Shown one piece after another: positions 44,931 through 55,089 of a DNA stretch of 64,000 nucleotides. A program made the translations under genes and the position numbers. This stretch comes from Lepidodermella squamata (lineage: Eukaryota > Gastrotricha): NCBI GenBank assembly GCA_047495785.1, contig JBLDXI010000054.1:1364001-1428000 (forward strand), in the 5' to 3' direction. The notes below the pieces were generated by a model that had not been told where the DNA came from, did no database searches, and saw only the letters and a program-made list of their open reading frames with translations. Numbering within the stretch: the stretch's first letter is position 1; each line of letters opens with the position of its first letter.

Positions 44931-45089
44931 GTGGGATTAAGAAAATTATTGCGTCTTATAATGACGATTGTACATACGGAGCTTATCTGACAAAGGCTGG
45001 ACCGAAACTTGGGTTGCCCCATCAGGCGAACACGCGTCATATGAAATTAGGTGATAATATACGACGGAAATGTGTTATGTTACATCATA

Positions 45090-45300
45090 AATCGAACGAT
45101 TTCGTCGTATGGATATCACATCTCGCGGTTACTTGGTCGTCACATTTCGAACGCGGCGAAAATCGTGGTCACATCGCCGATGCGCCAAAAATTATATCGC
45201 ATCCCGGTTACATCCAAGTCACATCGCCGACGATGTGAACGCGACGTGATATGCATTTTGGCGCGTTCGAAATGTGGCGACCGTACGACGGCTACATAAT
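45090..45300. repeat. Imperfect inverted repeats rich in CACATTTCGAACGCG
   Basis: CACATTTCGAACGCG occurs at about 45138 and, inverted, at about 45262. CACATCGCCGA recurs near 45172 and 45222 with inverted GCGATGTGA-type copies. Together they suggest a decayed hairpin element. Confidence 0.45.
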
Positions 45301-45989
45301 TCGACAAAGAACTAGAAGAAACAAAGCTATTCGAGTAAATATGATATGATTTGTTAACATCACATCGCAATTTTTACCATTAATCTGATTATTCTTAGAT
45401 TGTGCATATGCAAATTGAACTGCTTTAAAAAATAGGTGGTCTCGCGGAATTTTTCAACTATGTAACTCAAAGTCTCACGGCCAGAGAATGCTAAGTGATG
45501 ACTAAGGTAACATAATTGCCCTCATTCTACCCAGGAGGGTGACCTGGGTGATTGAGCTGATTGATGCTGGTATACCCTAAAATTGCAGATCAGCTGAAGT
45601 AAAGCTAGCTGGAAAAATGATCCCTGAACCCGCATGGCCGACACTCTCGTGAAAATATAGAATTGTCCTCAAAAATATAGGTCGAGTAGCTTGGCCAATT
45701 CGATATTTCATTGTGTGACCACTTTTTGCTATGTGCATGACTTCTCCATACAAAAGCATTGGAGAAAAAAAATTAGAACGCGCAAGTGGTCACACAATGT
45801 TTACGGTATAACATTCGTAAATCGTTTATATCTGAACTCTTTACTCATGTTATACCATACAAGTATAACTAAGCTCGAGCGATTGGCAACATTCTGCGGG
45901 ATGAAATGACTCTTTTAACACGTGAACACAATCAGCCTGGTAAGTTCTTACCATCGTGGGATTTCTCACGGCCATTATACGATGAGTCG

Positions 45990-46400
45990 AACGATAGTAC
46001 AGTGAGGCTCAGGTTCATCGAGGTTGCTAATAAAGTTCGGTTCAACCTGCGAGAAATTCAAGTAAGAAACGCGGGTTGAAATATTTCTTTAATCACATTG
46101 CTAGTCACTTTCGTGGCTTCAAGGTTTCTCAGGTGATGAATCTCGCTTCGAGAATAGCTTTCATATATCGTTAGCGTCGTTGAAAAACTCGGATTTAGGC
46201 TTGTTTACATCCGTTTCGAGGCGACGGGTGACAAGTAAAAAGTCTTTTGTTTTGCCTCTTCATTCACGTTAAAAACGCCGCTTTTTACTTGTCACCCGTC
46301 GCCTTGAAACGGATGTAAACAAGCCTAAATCCGAGTTATTCAACGACGCTAACGATATCATCAAACTAGCGTCTCCAAATAAATCTGAACAGTGAAAAAT
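45990..46400 (+). repeat. Duplicated far-upstream segment of CTLD copy F (pair of 55520-55720)
   Basis: CGATAGTACAGTGAGGCTCA through TTTCTCAGGTGA matches 55520-55660 in order. It continues to GCTAG/TCTAGCTT after the foldback insertion. The paralogous copy G flank lacks the foldback. Confidence 0.7.
46165..46358. mobile_element. Foldback element, 78-bp arms, 38-bp loop, possible CAT target duplication
   Basis: The arms 46165-46242 and 46281-46358 pair at about 76 of 78 positions; the ends are ATATCGTTAGCGTCG and CGACGCTAACGATAT. CAT flanks both sides (46162-46164 and 46359-46361). The paralogous flank of copy G (about 55670-55690) is uninterrupted at this place, which supports insertion after the duplication. 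Confidence 0.85.
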
Positions 46401-46776
46401 CTAGCTTCCCCTAAATAGTATAGTGGATCAAAGCAACATATATGTTTGATATATAATATGTTAAGGAATAGTGAATCTTATAGGAATCGCTCTTGTCCAC
46501 GTGAAAATTCCATGAAATGTCCTGCTTTTCTTATAATAGGCTCCTTGTTTAAAGTGGGACGTCATCGTATATTTCATCTTGTATAAGGGATCGTTAAATT
46601 TGTTGATACCAGAATTTTATTTCGCGTTTTATTTCCTTCGTCCTTTCTCTCGTATGCGGCAAAACGAAACGATGGGCTTGTTTGTTTTTCTTATCGAATA
46701 AGGAATAAAACACCTGCATCTTGTTTTGATCGCTCGAAATAGATCACGCATTAGCAGTAATACGACAAAAAGCGCC

Positions 46777-46782
46777 TATAAA
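46777..46782 (+). promoter_or_regulatory. TATA box of CTLD copy F
   Basis: TATAAA in AAGCGCCTATAAATTCTGGG, 74 bp before the ATG. About 46600-46850 is nearly identical to 32520-32765 of copy C. Confidence 0.75.
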
Positions 46783-46850
46783 TTCTGGGCTGATGATGCA
46801 GCTTTTCATCAGTTTTCGAATTTGTTTCTCTCATCGCTTGGTTCATTTCA

Positions 46851-48578
46851 ATGGCTCGTATCACTTTTGTAGCAACGGCTCTGCTCGCTGCCGTAGGCTA
46901 TGCCGCAGCCGCCAGATACTACGTCAACCAAACGCCTAATACTGGCACTTCAAACGCCTGTCCGTACGGTCTTGCCTCCATCTTGTCAAAGGACGACATG
47001 AATGCGGCTGTCACCGCGATTGGTGGTCAAGTGGGCCAGTACTGGATCGGTCTCTACAACACCGGCAACAACGCGGATGGTGTCAATGGATGGACTTGTA
47101 AGTGTTATGGGCATTTTCGTTACCTGGCTATTGTGTATTTCCAATTCAAAGGGATTGATGGCTCGATTTTCACCCGTAACGGTAGCTACGTCAATTGGAG
47201 CCCGGTAACTGGCTACGTTAACCCTCAGGATACCAATCTAGGCACAGCGCCAGGCCAGGGTGTCTACATCAATGAAAAGGGCCAGTTCGTTACAGCAGTG
47301 AGCACTATCACCCGCCCGCTGCTTTGCAACGGTCAGCTGAAGGTATACAACCCTTTTAGAATTCCGCGTCTAAAACCAGGATTTCATACAGTACAAAGTC
47401 ATCGCAACCCCTGACACTGTGGCAGCCGCTGCTTGCCCGTACGGCCTTGCAACGATCCAGTCCCGTGATGACTTGAACGCTGCTATCAAGGCGATCGGTG
47501 GCAAGAAGGGCGAATACTGGATTGGCCTGCGTAATACTGGCAAAAATAGTGATGGAGTTAACGGATGGACATGTAAGTCTAAAAGCCTCAATCTACTTTG
47601 TTGGCTAAGCACAAGATTTCAGGGGCTGACGGCACCGTGTTCACCCGCAGCAGCTTCATCAACTGGAGCCCAGCAACCGGCTACGTGAATCCTCAAGATA
47701 CCAACTTGGGCTCAGCCCCAGGCCAAGGCTTCTACATCACTGAGAAGGGCTTGTACTTGACTGCCCAGGCAACTATGAAGCGCGCCTATCTGTGCAACGC
47801 TGCGCAAAAGGTATGTTTCTGATGTGAAGCTGTGATGTGTCAAGTCTCAACTTATTCATATAAAGTACCAAGTGGTAACGACCCGTGACACCGGTGTTTC
47901 AAGCCTTTGTCGCCGCGGCTTGGCGACGATTCAATCGCGAGACGACTTGAACGCGGCCGTCAAGGCTGTGGCTGGCCTTGGCAGCGAGTTCTGGATCGGC
48001 CTACACAACGTCAATGACAACTCGATCGGCGTCAATGGCTGGACCTGTAAGCCTGCATATTCCCGCCCTGAAATTTCACTAAATTGTATGTTCAGGGGAC
48101 GATGGCACTCAGTTCACGCGCAGCAGCTTCATCAACTGGAGCCCAGCGACTGGTTACACTAACCCTCAGGATACTAACCTGGGCTCAGCCCCAGGCCAAG
48201 GCTTCTACATCAATTCCCAGGGCCAGTACCTCACAGCCCTGGCTAGTAACAAACGCATGCTTCTCTGTAACGGCTACGACAAGTCGGCTGATGTAAAATC
48301 ATGATTTGGGTATACTTGAAAGCTTTATTCCATTTCTTTTTTTCCAGTTGAGTCTGGGCATTAACTTGGACACTACGATCCCGCCTGTGACCACGACTAC
48401 GACACAGCCCACGACCACGACCACGACCACGACTACGACTACGACTGCGACCACGACCACGACCACGACTGAAGATCCGAGCCAAGTGACTCCATGGTAC
48501 AGTAATTTGCCAGAATGTCAGAATGGATGGGAAAATGGTGAATGCTTTCATGCCATGTTTTCTCAATTATTTGGCTAA
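46851..48578 (+). CDS. Secreted triple CTLD-like protein, copy F (7 exons, 471 aa)
   Basis: Exons are 46851-47097, 47152-47342, 47392-47572, 47623-47810, 47866-48046, 48096-48292 and 48348-48578. The signal peptide is MARITFVATALLAAVGYAAA; CTLD-like domains lie at about 22-146, 147-269 and 270-395. The longest Thr tract of the family follows (about 30 residues, mostly ACN codons) and the end is C-Q-N-G-W-E-N-G-E-C-F-H-A-M-F. Thr-rich stems of this kind are usually O-glycosylated in secreted proteins; that is inferred. Introns 1 and 3 and exons 3-4 are almost identical to copy G, whereas exon 2 (Y-V-N-P-Q-D-T-N-L-G-T-A-P) and the start of exon 5 (V-S-S-L-C-R-R-G) differ. Confidence 0.88.
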
Positions 48579-48579
48579 A

Positions 48580-49330
48580 GCCTCACCTTAAAGCCGTGTA
48601 GCTTAACAAACTTGAATAGATGTATTGATTCTGATATTAGCTCGAGACAGAGCTTAGATTAGAGCCTTAGATTAGAGCTCTCACCAGCTCACACTTCTGA
48701 TATAAGCTAGCCAGCCAGCTGTTTTCTCAAAAGCCTTTGTAATTGATCTGATTTAGTAAGGTTTGAAGAGTTATGGATAAAGAAATAAATTGGAAGAGTA
48801 TAAGAAAAACTGCGTGAATTCGAGAAAAGGTGTCGAACCCATGTCTTCACTTCTCCTGCGAAAGTCTACCGTTAACTCCATTGTTGAAAGCAGAGTAATT
48901 TTGTTTTGCTCGTTCAGGAGCCATTTTGATTTCGAATAATTGTCATATTTCGCCACTAAAAATAAATGAGCATTTTAGAGATTGTTTTTTTCTAAATGGG
49001 AAGAAATTTAATGTCTCCCTTTAACTTCCTTCCAGACATATTCCTAGACATATTTAGGTTCTAGGTCATTGGAATTGGTTATAATGAGAATGAGAATCAT
49101 TGGCTTCAGGGAATAGGCAATAAAAGGAAAAATAAATATTTTATCTTTTAGATTAAAAAACACGAAATTTTTAACTAAAAAAAATGCCCAAGCCTGGCCG
49201 TCTTCACACGGATAAAAACTACCCCTATACCCCTTTCATCAACGGTTTTAATAATAAATATTTTTGCGTCTGCCACGGAGCGAAAAGTCAATTTCAACAA
49301 AATTAACAGCAGCAACTTGCTTTCAAAAGG
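48580..49330. other. 3' flank of CTLD copy F
   Basis: 48600-48960 is closely similar to 57900-58205 downstream of copy G (CTTCACTTCTCCTGCGAAAG, GTTGAAAGCAGAGTAATTTT), so it is part of the duplicated unit. 48970-49330 holds nothing recognised. Confidence 0.5.
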
Positions 49331-49469
49331 ATTTCAAAGAAAATGAATTTGCTTTCAGAATTTAGTTCTTGTCACCTCTGGCACAGTGGTTGTGTCAACG
49401 AGGCTCTAAAATTGTCCCTTTTATCCGGTGTCATCATTTCATTCTCGTGTCATTGTTACGACCCAAGTC

Positions 49470-49505
49470 CGAAAGCGACCGAAAGCGACCGAAAGCGACC
49501 ACGTC
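49470..49505. repeat. Short tandem repeat (CGAAAGCGAC)n
   Basis: Three to four copies of a 10-bp unit lie between 49470 and 49505, within the sequence antisense to the unknown ORF. Confidence 0.7.
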
Positions 49506-49549
49506 GCGCTCTGGTCGACCAGGATGCGACGGGCCTGCAATCTCTCTTA

Positions 49550-49921
49550 TCAAACACCTATGTCGGGCTTCGGCTCGTAGGTGTCGACCGAGGTACGGTG
49601 GGCTCCAAATCGAGAGCAATGGACGCGCGCGCGTATTGTCCCGCCATGCTCTGGCTCGCACGGGCATTGCACACGGGTTCCGTCTTTCAAAACCTGCTCA
49701 CTGGCCGCCGGTCGCAGCAGAGGATTGTCAGATTTGAATCTAGCGATTGCTTCCTCCCACGTCGAATCAGTTACTCGGAGCTTCTCGAAGTATCTAATGT
49801 TTTTACCCTTAGTAGGCTTTTCTCCAACAACGGTACCATCCGATGACGATACTACCGTTGAAGGAGACGAAAAAATGAGTTGTTTCATGATTTGAGCAAA
49901 TGAGCAAATGGGCCGATTCAA
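49550..49921 (-). CDS. Unrecognised ORF (123 aa), possibly transposon-derived
   Basis: An open frame with higher GC than its surroundings encodes a mixed-charge protein with a W-E-E-A-I-A-R-F motif and a C-P-C...H-C-like cluster near its C-terminus (Q-C-P-C-E-P-E-H ... V-H-C). The plus strand of the same region is also open in two frames, so coding is not certain. A zinc-binding N-terminal part of a transposase is one reading. I do not recognise a family. Confidence 0.3.
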   Translation of the reverse strand: MNRPICSFAQIMKQLIFSSPSTVVSSSDGTVVGEKPTKGKNIRYFEKLRVTDSTWEEAIARFKSDNPLLRPAASEQVLKDGTRVQCPCEPEHGGTIRARVHCSRFGAHRTSVDTYEPKPDIGV

Positions 49922-50320
49922 TTTTCAACGACTGATGTGGAGCTGGAAAATTCGCGTGAGGCACGCGCTAAACATGACTATTGCGCAATTTATTTACTGC
50001 GCCTTCCGCACGTGCATTGTTCTATTAACATTTTCCCACGTGCCTTTTTCCGCGCGCCTGATCTGGCAACGAAACATATGTTTTCTTATCGAGAAAAACG
50101 CGCTGAATCATTTTTCAATTTTTTTGAAGTCATTCCAGCTATTTTTAAATTAGATGTGAGAAACAGTAGAATTAGCTGTAGAAAAAATGCCTAGATGCGA
50201 AAAAAAGATTTAGATGTGGAAAAAAGATATTAGATGCAGAAAAAAATGATTTAGATGCCAATTAAAGTATATTTCCAATATTTCCAATAACATTTTAAAA
50301 TTTTAAAATTTTAAAGGTTC

Positions 50321-50931
50321 TACGACTAATCCGCAGCGTCAATACAGTTGGCGACAACTCCGCACAGACAGCTGCGCAAAATGAATTTAAAATTAATTAA
50401 TTAATTATTTTGTTAACGACAACTCCGCAAGAGCCAAACTAATTCACAATTTAACATTTTATTTAATTAACTGAAATAATTTTTATCATGTCAACTCCGC
50501 AAATTATCAACCCAGATAACGCATGAGACGTAGCTACGTCTCATGAGATAACGATAACTCCGCGAAGTTACTTATTTTATAATCGAAAACGAACCATTCC
50601 AAACCTAATGCAACCCTGACCACCATCTTACTCTTACTATGAATCGCTTCAGATTCAGCAAATCCTAGTAGCCTGGTGCGGAGTCGAAAGATTAATTGAA
50701 CAAGCAAAAATAAATAATTTGCGGGCTTGTCGTTGTCTGAAAACGTCATTTGCGGATTTGACGGGATACAAATTATTTCAATTAATTGAATAAAAAATTT
50801 AAATTTGAATAAATTAGACGCTTGCGGAGTTGTCGTTGACAAAATAAGTAATTAATTAATTTTGAATTTATTTTGCGGAGTTTTCTGTGCGGAGTTGTCG
50901 CGACTGGAGTGTCAAGGGCGGCTTAGTCGTA
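50321..50931. mobile_element. Non-autonomous TIR element (611 bp) with GACAACTCCGCA repeats
   Basis: Inverted ends of about 112 bp (50321-50432 and 50820-50931) start TACGACTAA/TTAGTCGTA. They carry repeated GACAACTCCGCA (TGCGGAGTTGTC) motifs around an (ATTA)n core. Further copies of the motif lie inside, and a perfect 24-bp palindrome (centred on GACGTAGCTACGTC) lies at about 50522-50545. No transposase frame is present. It abuts the CAP pseudogene segment. Confidence 0.8.
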
Positions 50932-51335
50932 AGGCGATTTTAAATTCAAACAAAAACGGTAATTTTTGTGATTTTCCGGAGATGACAGGGTCGATTTGTC
51001 CAAACCGCAGCAATGAGTAAAAATTGTTGAAATAATTAAAAATCAAAAATTCATTCGATTTACCGTTAATAAATTTGCTTTACGAAATTGCTGGAAATAC
51101 ACCTTTTTCATTTGCATTTTCATAATGTGCAAAACAAATTTCACAATGGTTTCTTAGCACGAGCCAATTTCTTTCTGCGTATTTTTTTCATTTTTTCACT
51201 ATTTTTCCTATCTTTCATTGAGAATTTTCCGGAAATTGACCGTAAAAGCGATAAAATCAGCGTTTCACTTTGAGTTGTAAATAACATCAGTAAATTTTTT
51301 ACCATTGAAAAAATATTCATTCGATATCCGTTTAA

Positions 51336-51695
51336 ATGCCGCGAGCGTACAAAAAGACATCAAATATTGACAGGGAAAGGTTGGTAACTGCCTTCGAAAA
51401 TGGCGAAGATTTTCATGCGGCTGCAAAGGTTCTCGGAATTTCTAACAGAACCATGTATAATATCATCAACACATATCGCACCAATGCTCGCATTGAAGCT
51501 GAGCATCGAGGAGGTGCTCCCCGCCGTTGGGAAGCTCAGTTTACTGAACATTTAGTTGGGGCAATCGAAGAAAACTCCCAGCTGACGTTGGAGGATCTCA
51601 GGATGAGACTGCTGCAAAATTTTCATGCAGAATTTTCGATCACGACGATCCACAGAAAATTGGATGGCGCCCTAATTACGATGAAACTTTCCTAA
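51336..51695 (+). CDS. Truncated transposase, HTH domains only (119 aa)
   Basis: M-P-R-A-Y-K-K-T-S is followed by a helix-turn-helix (A-A-K-V-L-G-I-S-N-R-T-M-Y-N-I-I) and a second HTH-like part (L-T-L-E-D-L-R-M-R-L-L and I-T-T-I-H-R-K-L-D-G). This is the bipartite DNA-binding region at the start of Tc1/mariner/IS630 transposases. The DDE catalytic domain (another 200 or so residues) is absent: the frame ends just where sequence copied from the antisense gene begins. It could at most bind the TIRs, for example as a repressor. Confidence 0.72.
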   Translation: MPRAYKKTSNIDRERLVTAFENGEDFHAAAKVLGISNRTMYNIINTYRTNARIEAEHRGGAPRRWEAQFTEHLVGAIEENSQLTLEDLRMRLLQNFHAEFSITTIHRKLDGALITMKLS

Positions 51696-51800
51696 TCCTT
51701 CGACCATCTGCTCCGAAGGTTTATCACCCAGTGAATTGCAGTACCAGATGACCCATTCCAGAAGGCTTATTTCTTCTTCATCAAATTAAACGCTTCAAAT

Positions 51801-52542
51801 TCAAGTTTTATTTTTTTTGCGATCCCTGATGACTTGGCTGGCTTTGTAAGAAATCGCTCTAGAGTTGCGGCGCAGCAAAGCTGAAAAATCGCCCCGACCA
51901 GTATTGCGGAACCAAGCGATAAAGTCATCGACCATCTGCTCCGAAGGTTTATCACCCAGTGAATTGCAGTACCAGATGACCCATTCCAGAAGGCTTATCT
52001 CGTACGGGTTCCATTGTCTTTTTGCACGCGAGGATTGACAGTACAGTTTAATTGAAGTCACATTCGGGGCCTGAAATCCTGTATCAGGCGGCAAATTTGG
52101 CGGCGCGGAAACAAACGAACCAAATGAACCTTGGTTTGAGATACCTGCCGAATCGGGAGAAACGGACATTCCCGTGGCTAGCGTATGAAACGTCGATGAT
52201 GAGGACGCACCAAATGAGGTTAGAAAGCCGGACAGATTCGGCAGTGGCAGTGGAGGACCGGCCGCTAAAACAGTCTTTATCCGCGTTCTTCATCGGCCTT
52301 CCGCGCCGCTTGTTGACTGCCGCATCGCGATTTTTCTTCTGTTTAGCAGCTTGTTTAGCAGCTTGTTTAGCTTTCTCAGTCTCTTTTTTCTCGATAAGCT
52401 GTTGTAGATTTGGGGTTTTCACCGTTGAGCGCGAACGCAGCGTAATGCGCCTTGCTGTTTCAACAATGACAGTTTTTGGAGAAACTGGCGAGAAGTGCGC
52501 GCTAGTGTTATTTATAGAAACTGCTTCTTCAGATGAAGCCAT
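51801..52542 (-). CDS. Cargo-like antisense gene in the transposon (two overlapping frames, unknown)
   Basis: Two minus-strand frames overlap: 52542-52084 and 52169-51801. The first starts M-A-S-S-E-E-A-V and has a Lys/Ala-rich helix (repeated A-K-Q-A) and an AT-hook-like K-R-R-G-R-P-M-K. The second carries a compact Trp-rich domain (Q-W-N-P-Y-E-I-S-L-L-E-W-V-I-W-Y and D-D-F-I-A-W-F-R). A frameshift or a small intron would be needed to join them. No known transposase catalytic motif is seen. It may be a captured host gene or a second transposon protein. Confidence 0.45.
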
Positions 52543-53004
52543 GATGGAAACGAAAAAAGTAGCGCGAGTAATAAAATGAAAATAATGAGAAAAAAATCAA
52601 ATTTAAATATGAGAACACGCGATCAAACATCGCCTTTGTGAAATTGGTTTTGCACATTATGAAAATGCAAATGAAAAAAGGTGTATCATCATCGTGATCA
52701 TGGCAGTTGCCATCGCTGCAGTTACAGCCACAACTGTCTTCATCGTCATTTTCAGTCGACCTTGCCTCGTTTGACAAGCTATTATGGGCTTTGCTAGACA
52801 ATGCTAATAATAATATCATGCAGGAAATCATAAATTTCAGAATCATTTTGAAAAAAATTGATAATTTTTTCTGGTTTATTATTATTGCTTATTTCTGCTA
52901 AAGTACGGATGATAATTTTTTTGCCTTGCATTTTTTTAATAACTCAGTAACCATGATGAATTTTTGGAGCGGGTTTCACCAGTCGATAGATCGATAGATA
53001 GTGA

Positions 53005-54033
53005 CGAAAATGCTCCTTGTTATTTTTGGTGGAAAAGCTCATTTTTGAAAAAAGCTATTTTGCTTCCGATGTGACTTGTGGCAATCATTTTTCTTGTCAG
53101 AGGGTTCAGATTTTGTCTAGAGGTGGTCCACTATTCATCCAAGTCGCCGATTTCCAAAAAAATCATCAATTGCACAACCCGAAACATGCAGCTTTGTAAA
53201 TTAGGTGCATTCCCGCAAAAATGTCAAAACCCTCATTTCGTTATTCAGAAACGTTTCTGCCCGACCTCTGGCCGACGCAGCGCCTCTTCGTCATCACCTC
53301 GGCTGGGTCGACGTAAATCAAAAACACGCTATTCATCTGGCTACCTTTCTATGGAACTGTCTACACCAACAAGCACCCACTGTCATGCAGTCATGGTTCC
53401 AGCTGAACGATCCCTCGAACTATGAAACTCGCCACTTTGAACCGATGTTTAAACCAACGTACTGCTCGAAGGTTCGCGGCATGCTGAGCATGAGCTACCG
53501 AGGCCCTGATCTATGGAACCAGCAGTCCATCAATCTGAAACAGCTCAGACCTGCAGGGAAGCCACCTACTCGCACTTTTACGAAAAAATTGCTGCAAAAT
53601 TGAAATTAAAATGAAGCTCTATATATTCTTATTTTTATATTTCCTTATCCACGGTAAAAAAAAACGGTGAGCTGCCGTTGTTGTAATATTGTTTCGTTTT
53701 CCTTATGGTTGACTCAAATTTATGTCATCTCCAATTGTCCTATCCTTTTGTAACTGTCCTGCAATTATCTGTTTCCTTTCAAACTTAACTTTGTCGAGCT
53801 GCCCTCTCTGGGTGTCATAGCTTTGAAATAAATAAATAAAATAAATAAATAAACGTTTCTGCCCGGTCCAAAGTGAAAGTCTCGGTTAACGGGGTGGTAT
53901 TGACATCACTCCCTGCTAAAAATATGGTCCAATTCAGCTTTACTACAGGAAAATGACAAACAACGCTAAAACCTGGAAAATAGCATTTTTCAAAAATAAA
54001 CTTTTCCACCAAAAATAACAAGGAGTATTTTCG
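53005..54033. mobile_element. TIR-bounded element interrupted by a LINE
   Basis: CGAAAATGCTCCTTGTTATT...GAAAAAAGCTATTTT (53005-53063) recurs inverted at 53976-54033, with about six differences. Without the LINE insertion at 53266-53850 the element would be about 430 bp. It has no transposase frame, so it is a MITE-like copy. Confidence 0.7.
53266..53850 (+). mobile_element. 5'-truncated LINE fragment with 15-bp target duplication
   Basis: The frame through 53603 encodes a LINE C-terminal segment: N-Y-E-T-R-H-F near the middle, then a S-Y-R-G-P-D-L-W-N-Q-Q-S-I pattern and F-T-K-K-L-L at the end, as in CR1/RTE-like ORF2 tails. A (AAATAAAT)n tail ends at about 53850. AAACGTTTCTGCCCG occurs directly on both sides (about 53250-53264 and 53850-53864), a target-site duplication of a recent insertion. 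Confidence 0.8.
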
Positions 54034-54039
54034 TATTTG

Positions 54040-54590
54040 GGTAATTTCGGGTTTCAGGGTGGCTAATAATGGACATTTACCCCATGCCAAACTTTGAGAG
54101 GAGGTTGGTCACGCCTGGATGTGGTTCAAATTTGGAACATTTGCGATCAAAATTGATCAATCCATATAATTTTAAAGTTCGGCAGAAATATTTTTGAAAT
54201 ATATGTACGAGTAGCAAAAATCGTGTACAATATATGTACGAGCAGCGGATAAGCCCAAAAAGCAGTGCACACGCCACGCAACATAATAAATCGAAGTAAT
54301 CACGATAAAATTCTGCGTAATTTTCTGCATATTGGCTCATCGTAACTTTAAGATTATGGCTTATGAATTTTGGAAAATTTTCGGAAAACGACTTTTTTGC
54401 CCAAATTGAGTTCTGAGCTACATTACGGAGTTTTTATGACTTGTGCTCCTCAATTTTTGGTGTGAAAAGCTAGAATAGCTGACCATCATGTTAGTCGATT
54501 GGGTGAAAATCAGAGGCCGAGCCCGAGCGCCTGCTGGGAGGACTGTTTAGCGCGTTTATCCTGCTTTGAAGCCATCTGATTTGTTGGGGA
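54040..54590. other. Intergenic DNA
   Basis: No supported gene. The minus-strand frame at 54077-54340 has a hydrophobic stretch but no family signature or splice partners. Confidence 0.35.
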
Positions 54591-55080
54591 CCCCTTCCAA
54601 CAGCGCGCTAATGCGGGCCATGGATTATAGAGGTCCCTACATGCGCATGGTAAAATGTTGCCATATTCCTCAACGGTGTTGAGGACAGAAATGAGATTTT
54701 GAAAAGTATTGTTTTTCAGCCTTAACACCCAAAAAGTGTCTCCAGATTATGCGCATGTATGGGTAGGATTTCCTTACTCTACAGTAAACGCGGATGGAGC
54801 GGCATAATTATCTCTGCCAGCGCTCTTGGTAGTTTAGCCGTCCTACTTTGCACGCTGAAATAAATAGGGCACAAAAAAGAGCATACACTGGTTTCGGTTG
54901 TTTCCTTCATTCCTTCTCCCGTAAGGATGAGCCAGCTCTAATAACAGTGGGATCGCTTCGGCTTGTTTGTTTTACGTTAGTATATTCTACACTAAACATC
55001 TACCAATGAAGCTAGTCTTATTAATAAAGCCCCTTATATTTTATTATCTCAATATTTATCACGTATTTGTAGAATCCAGG
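54590..55080 (+). repeat. Duplicated CTLD-upstream segment (pair of 31365-32330), intact version
   Basis: It has the same order of blocks as 31365-32330 but without the 557-bp insertion. It includes an orphan promoter block at 54955-55075 (CGGCTTGTTTGTTTTACGTT, CTACACTAAACATCTACCAA) with no CTLD exon behind it. Confidence 0.7.
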
Positions 55081-55089
55081 ACAATAAGT

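Larger units (their letters stand above)
51100..52683. mobile_element. Tc1/mariner-type DNA transposon with TA target duplication (1584 bp)
   Basis: The ends CACCTTTTTCATTTGC... and ...GCAAATGAAAAAAGGTG are inverted copies for about 47 bp. Both ends are flanked by TA (51098-51099 and 52684-52685), and removing the element with one TA restores the CAP4-like exon 1. TA duplication is the hallmark of the Tc1/mariner/IS630 superfamily. Inside are a transposase N-terminal ORF (+) and an unrelated antisense reading frame pair (-). A 70-bp stretch is duplicated internally (51701-51770 and 51929-51998). Confidence 0.87.
50955..52900 (-). pseudogene. CAP4-derived 5' gene fragment, split by a transposon
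   Basis: On the minus strand, 52846-52686 matches exon 1 of CAP4 (M-I-L-K-F-M-I-S-C-M start, acidic [13 protein letters not shown]). After the 51100-52683 transposon, 51099-50955 continues through the end of exon 1, intron 1 and the first half of exon 2 ([15 protein letters not shown]), then stops. No CAP core exons follow. The transposon sits inside exon 1, so the piece cannot encode a CAP protein. Confidence 0.85.

Noticed and set aside
45014-45299. ORFs 'MPHQAN...' and 'MIIYDG...' as small genes
   Set aside because: They lie on an inverted-repeat region and the frames reflect the repeat units.
49343-49895. Overlapping plus-strand ORFs of 100-167 aa
   Set aside because: Several frames are open at once because the stretch is GC-rich and repetitive; none has a recognisable domain. 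Only the minus-strand frame was kept, at low confidence.
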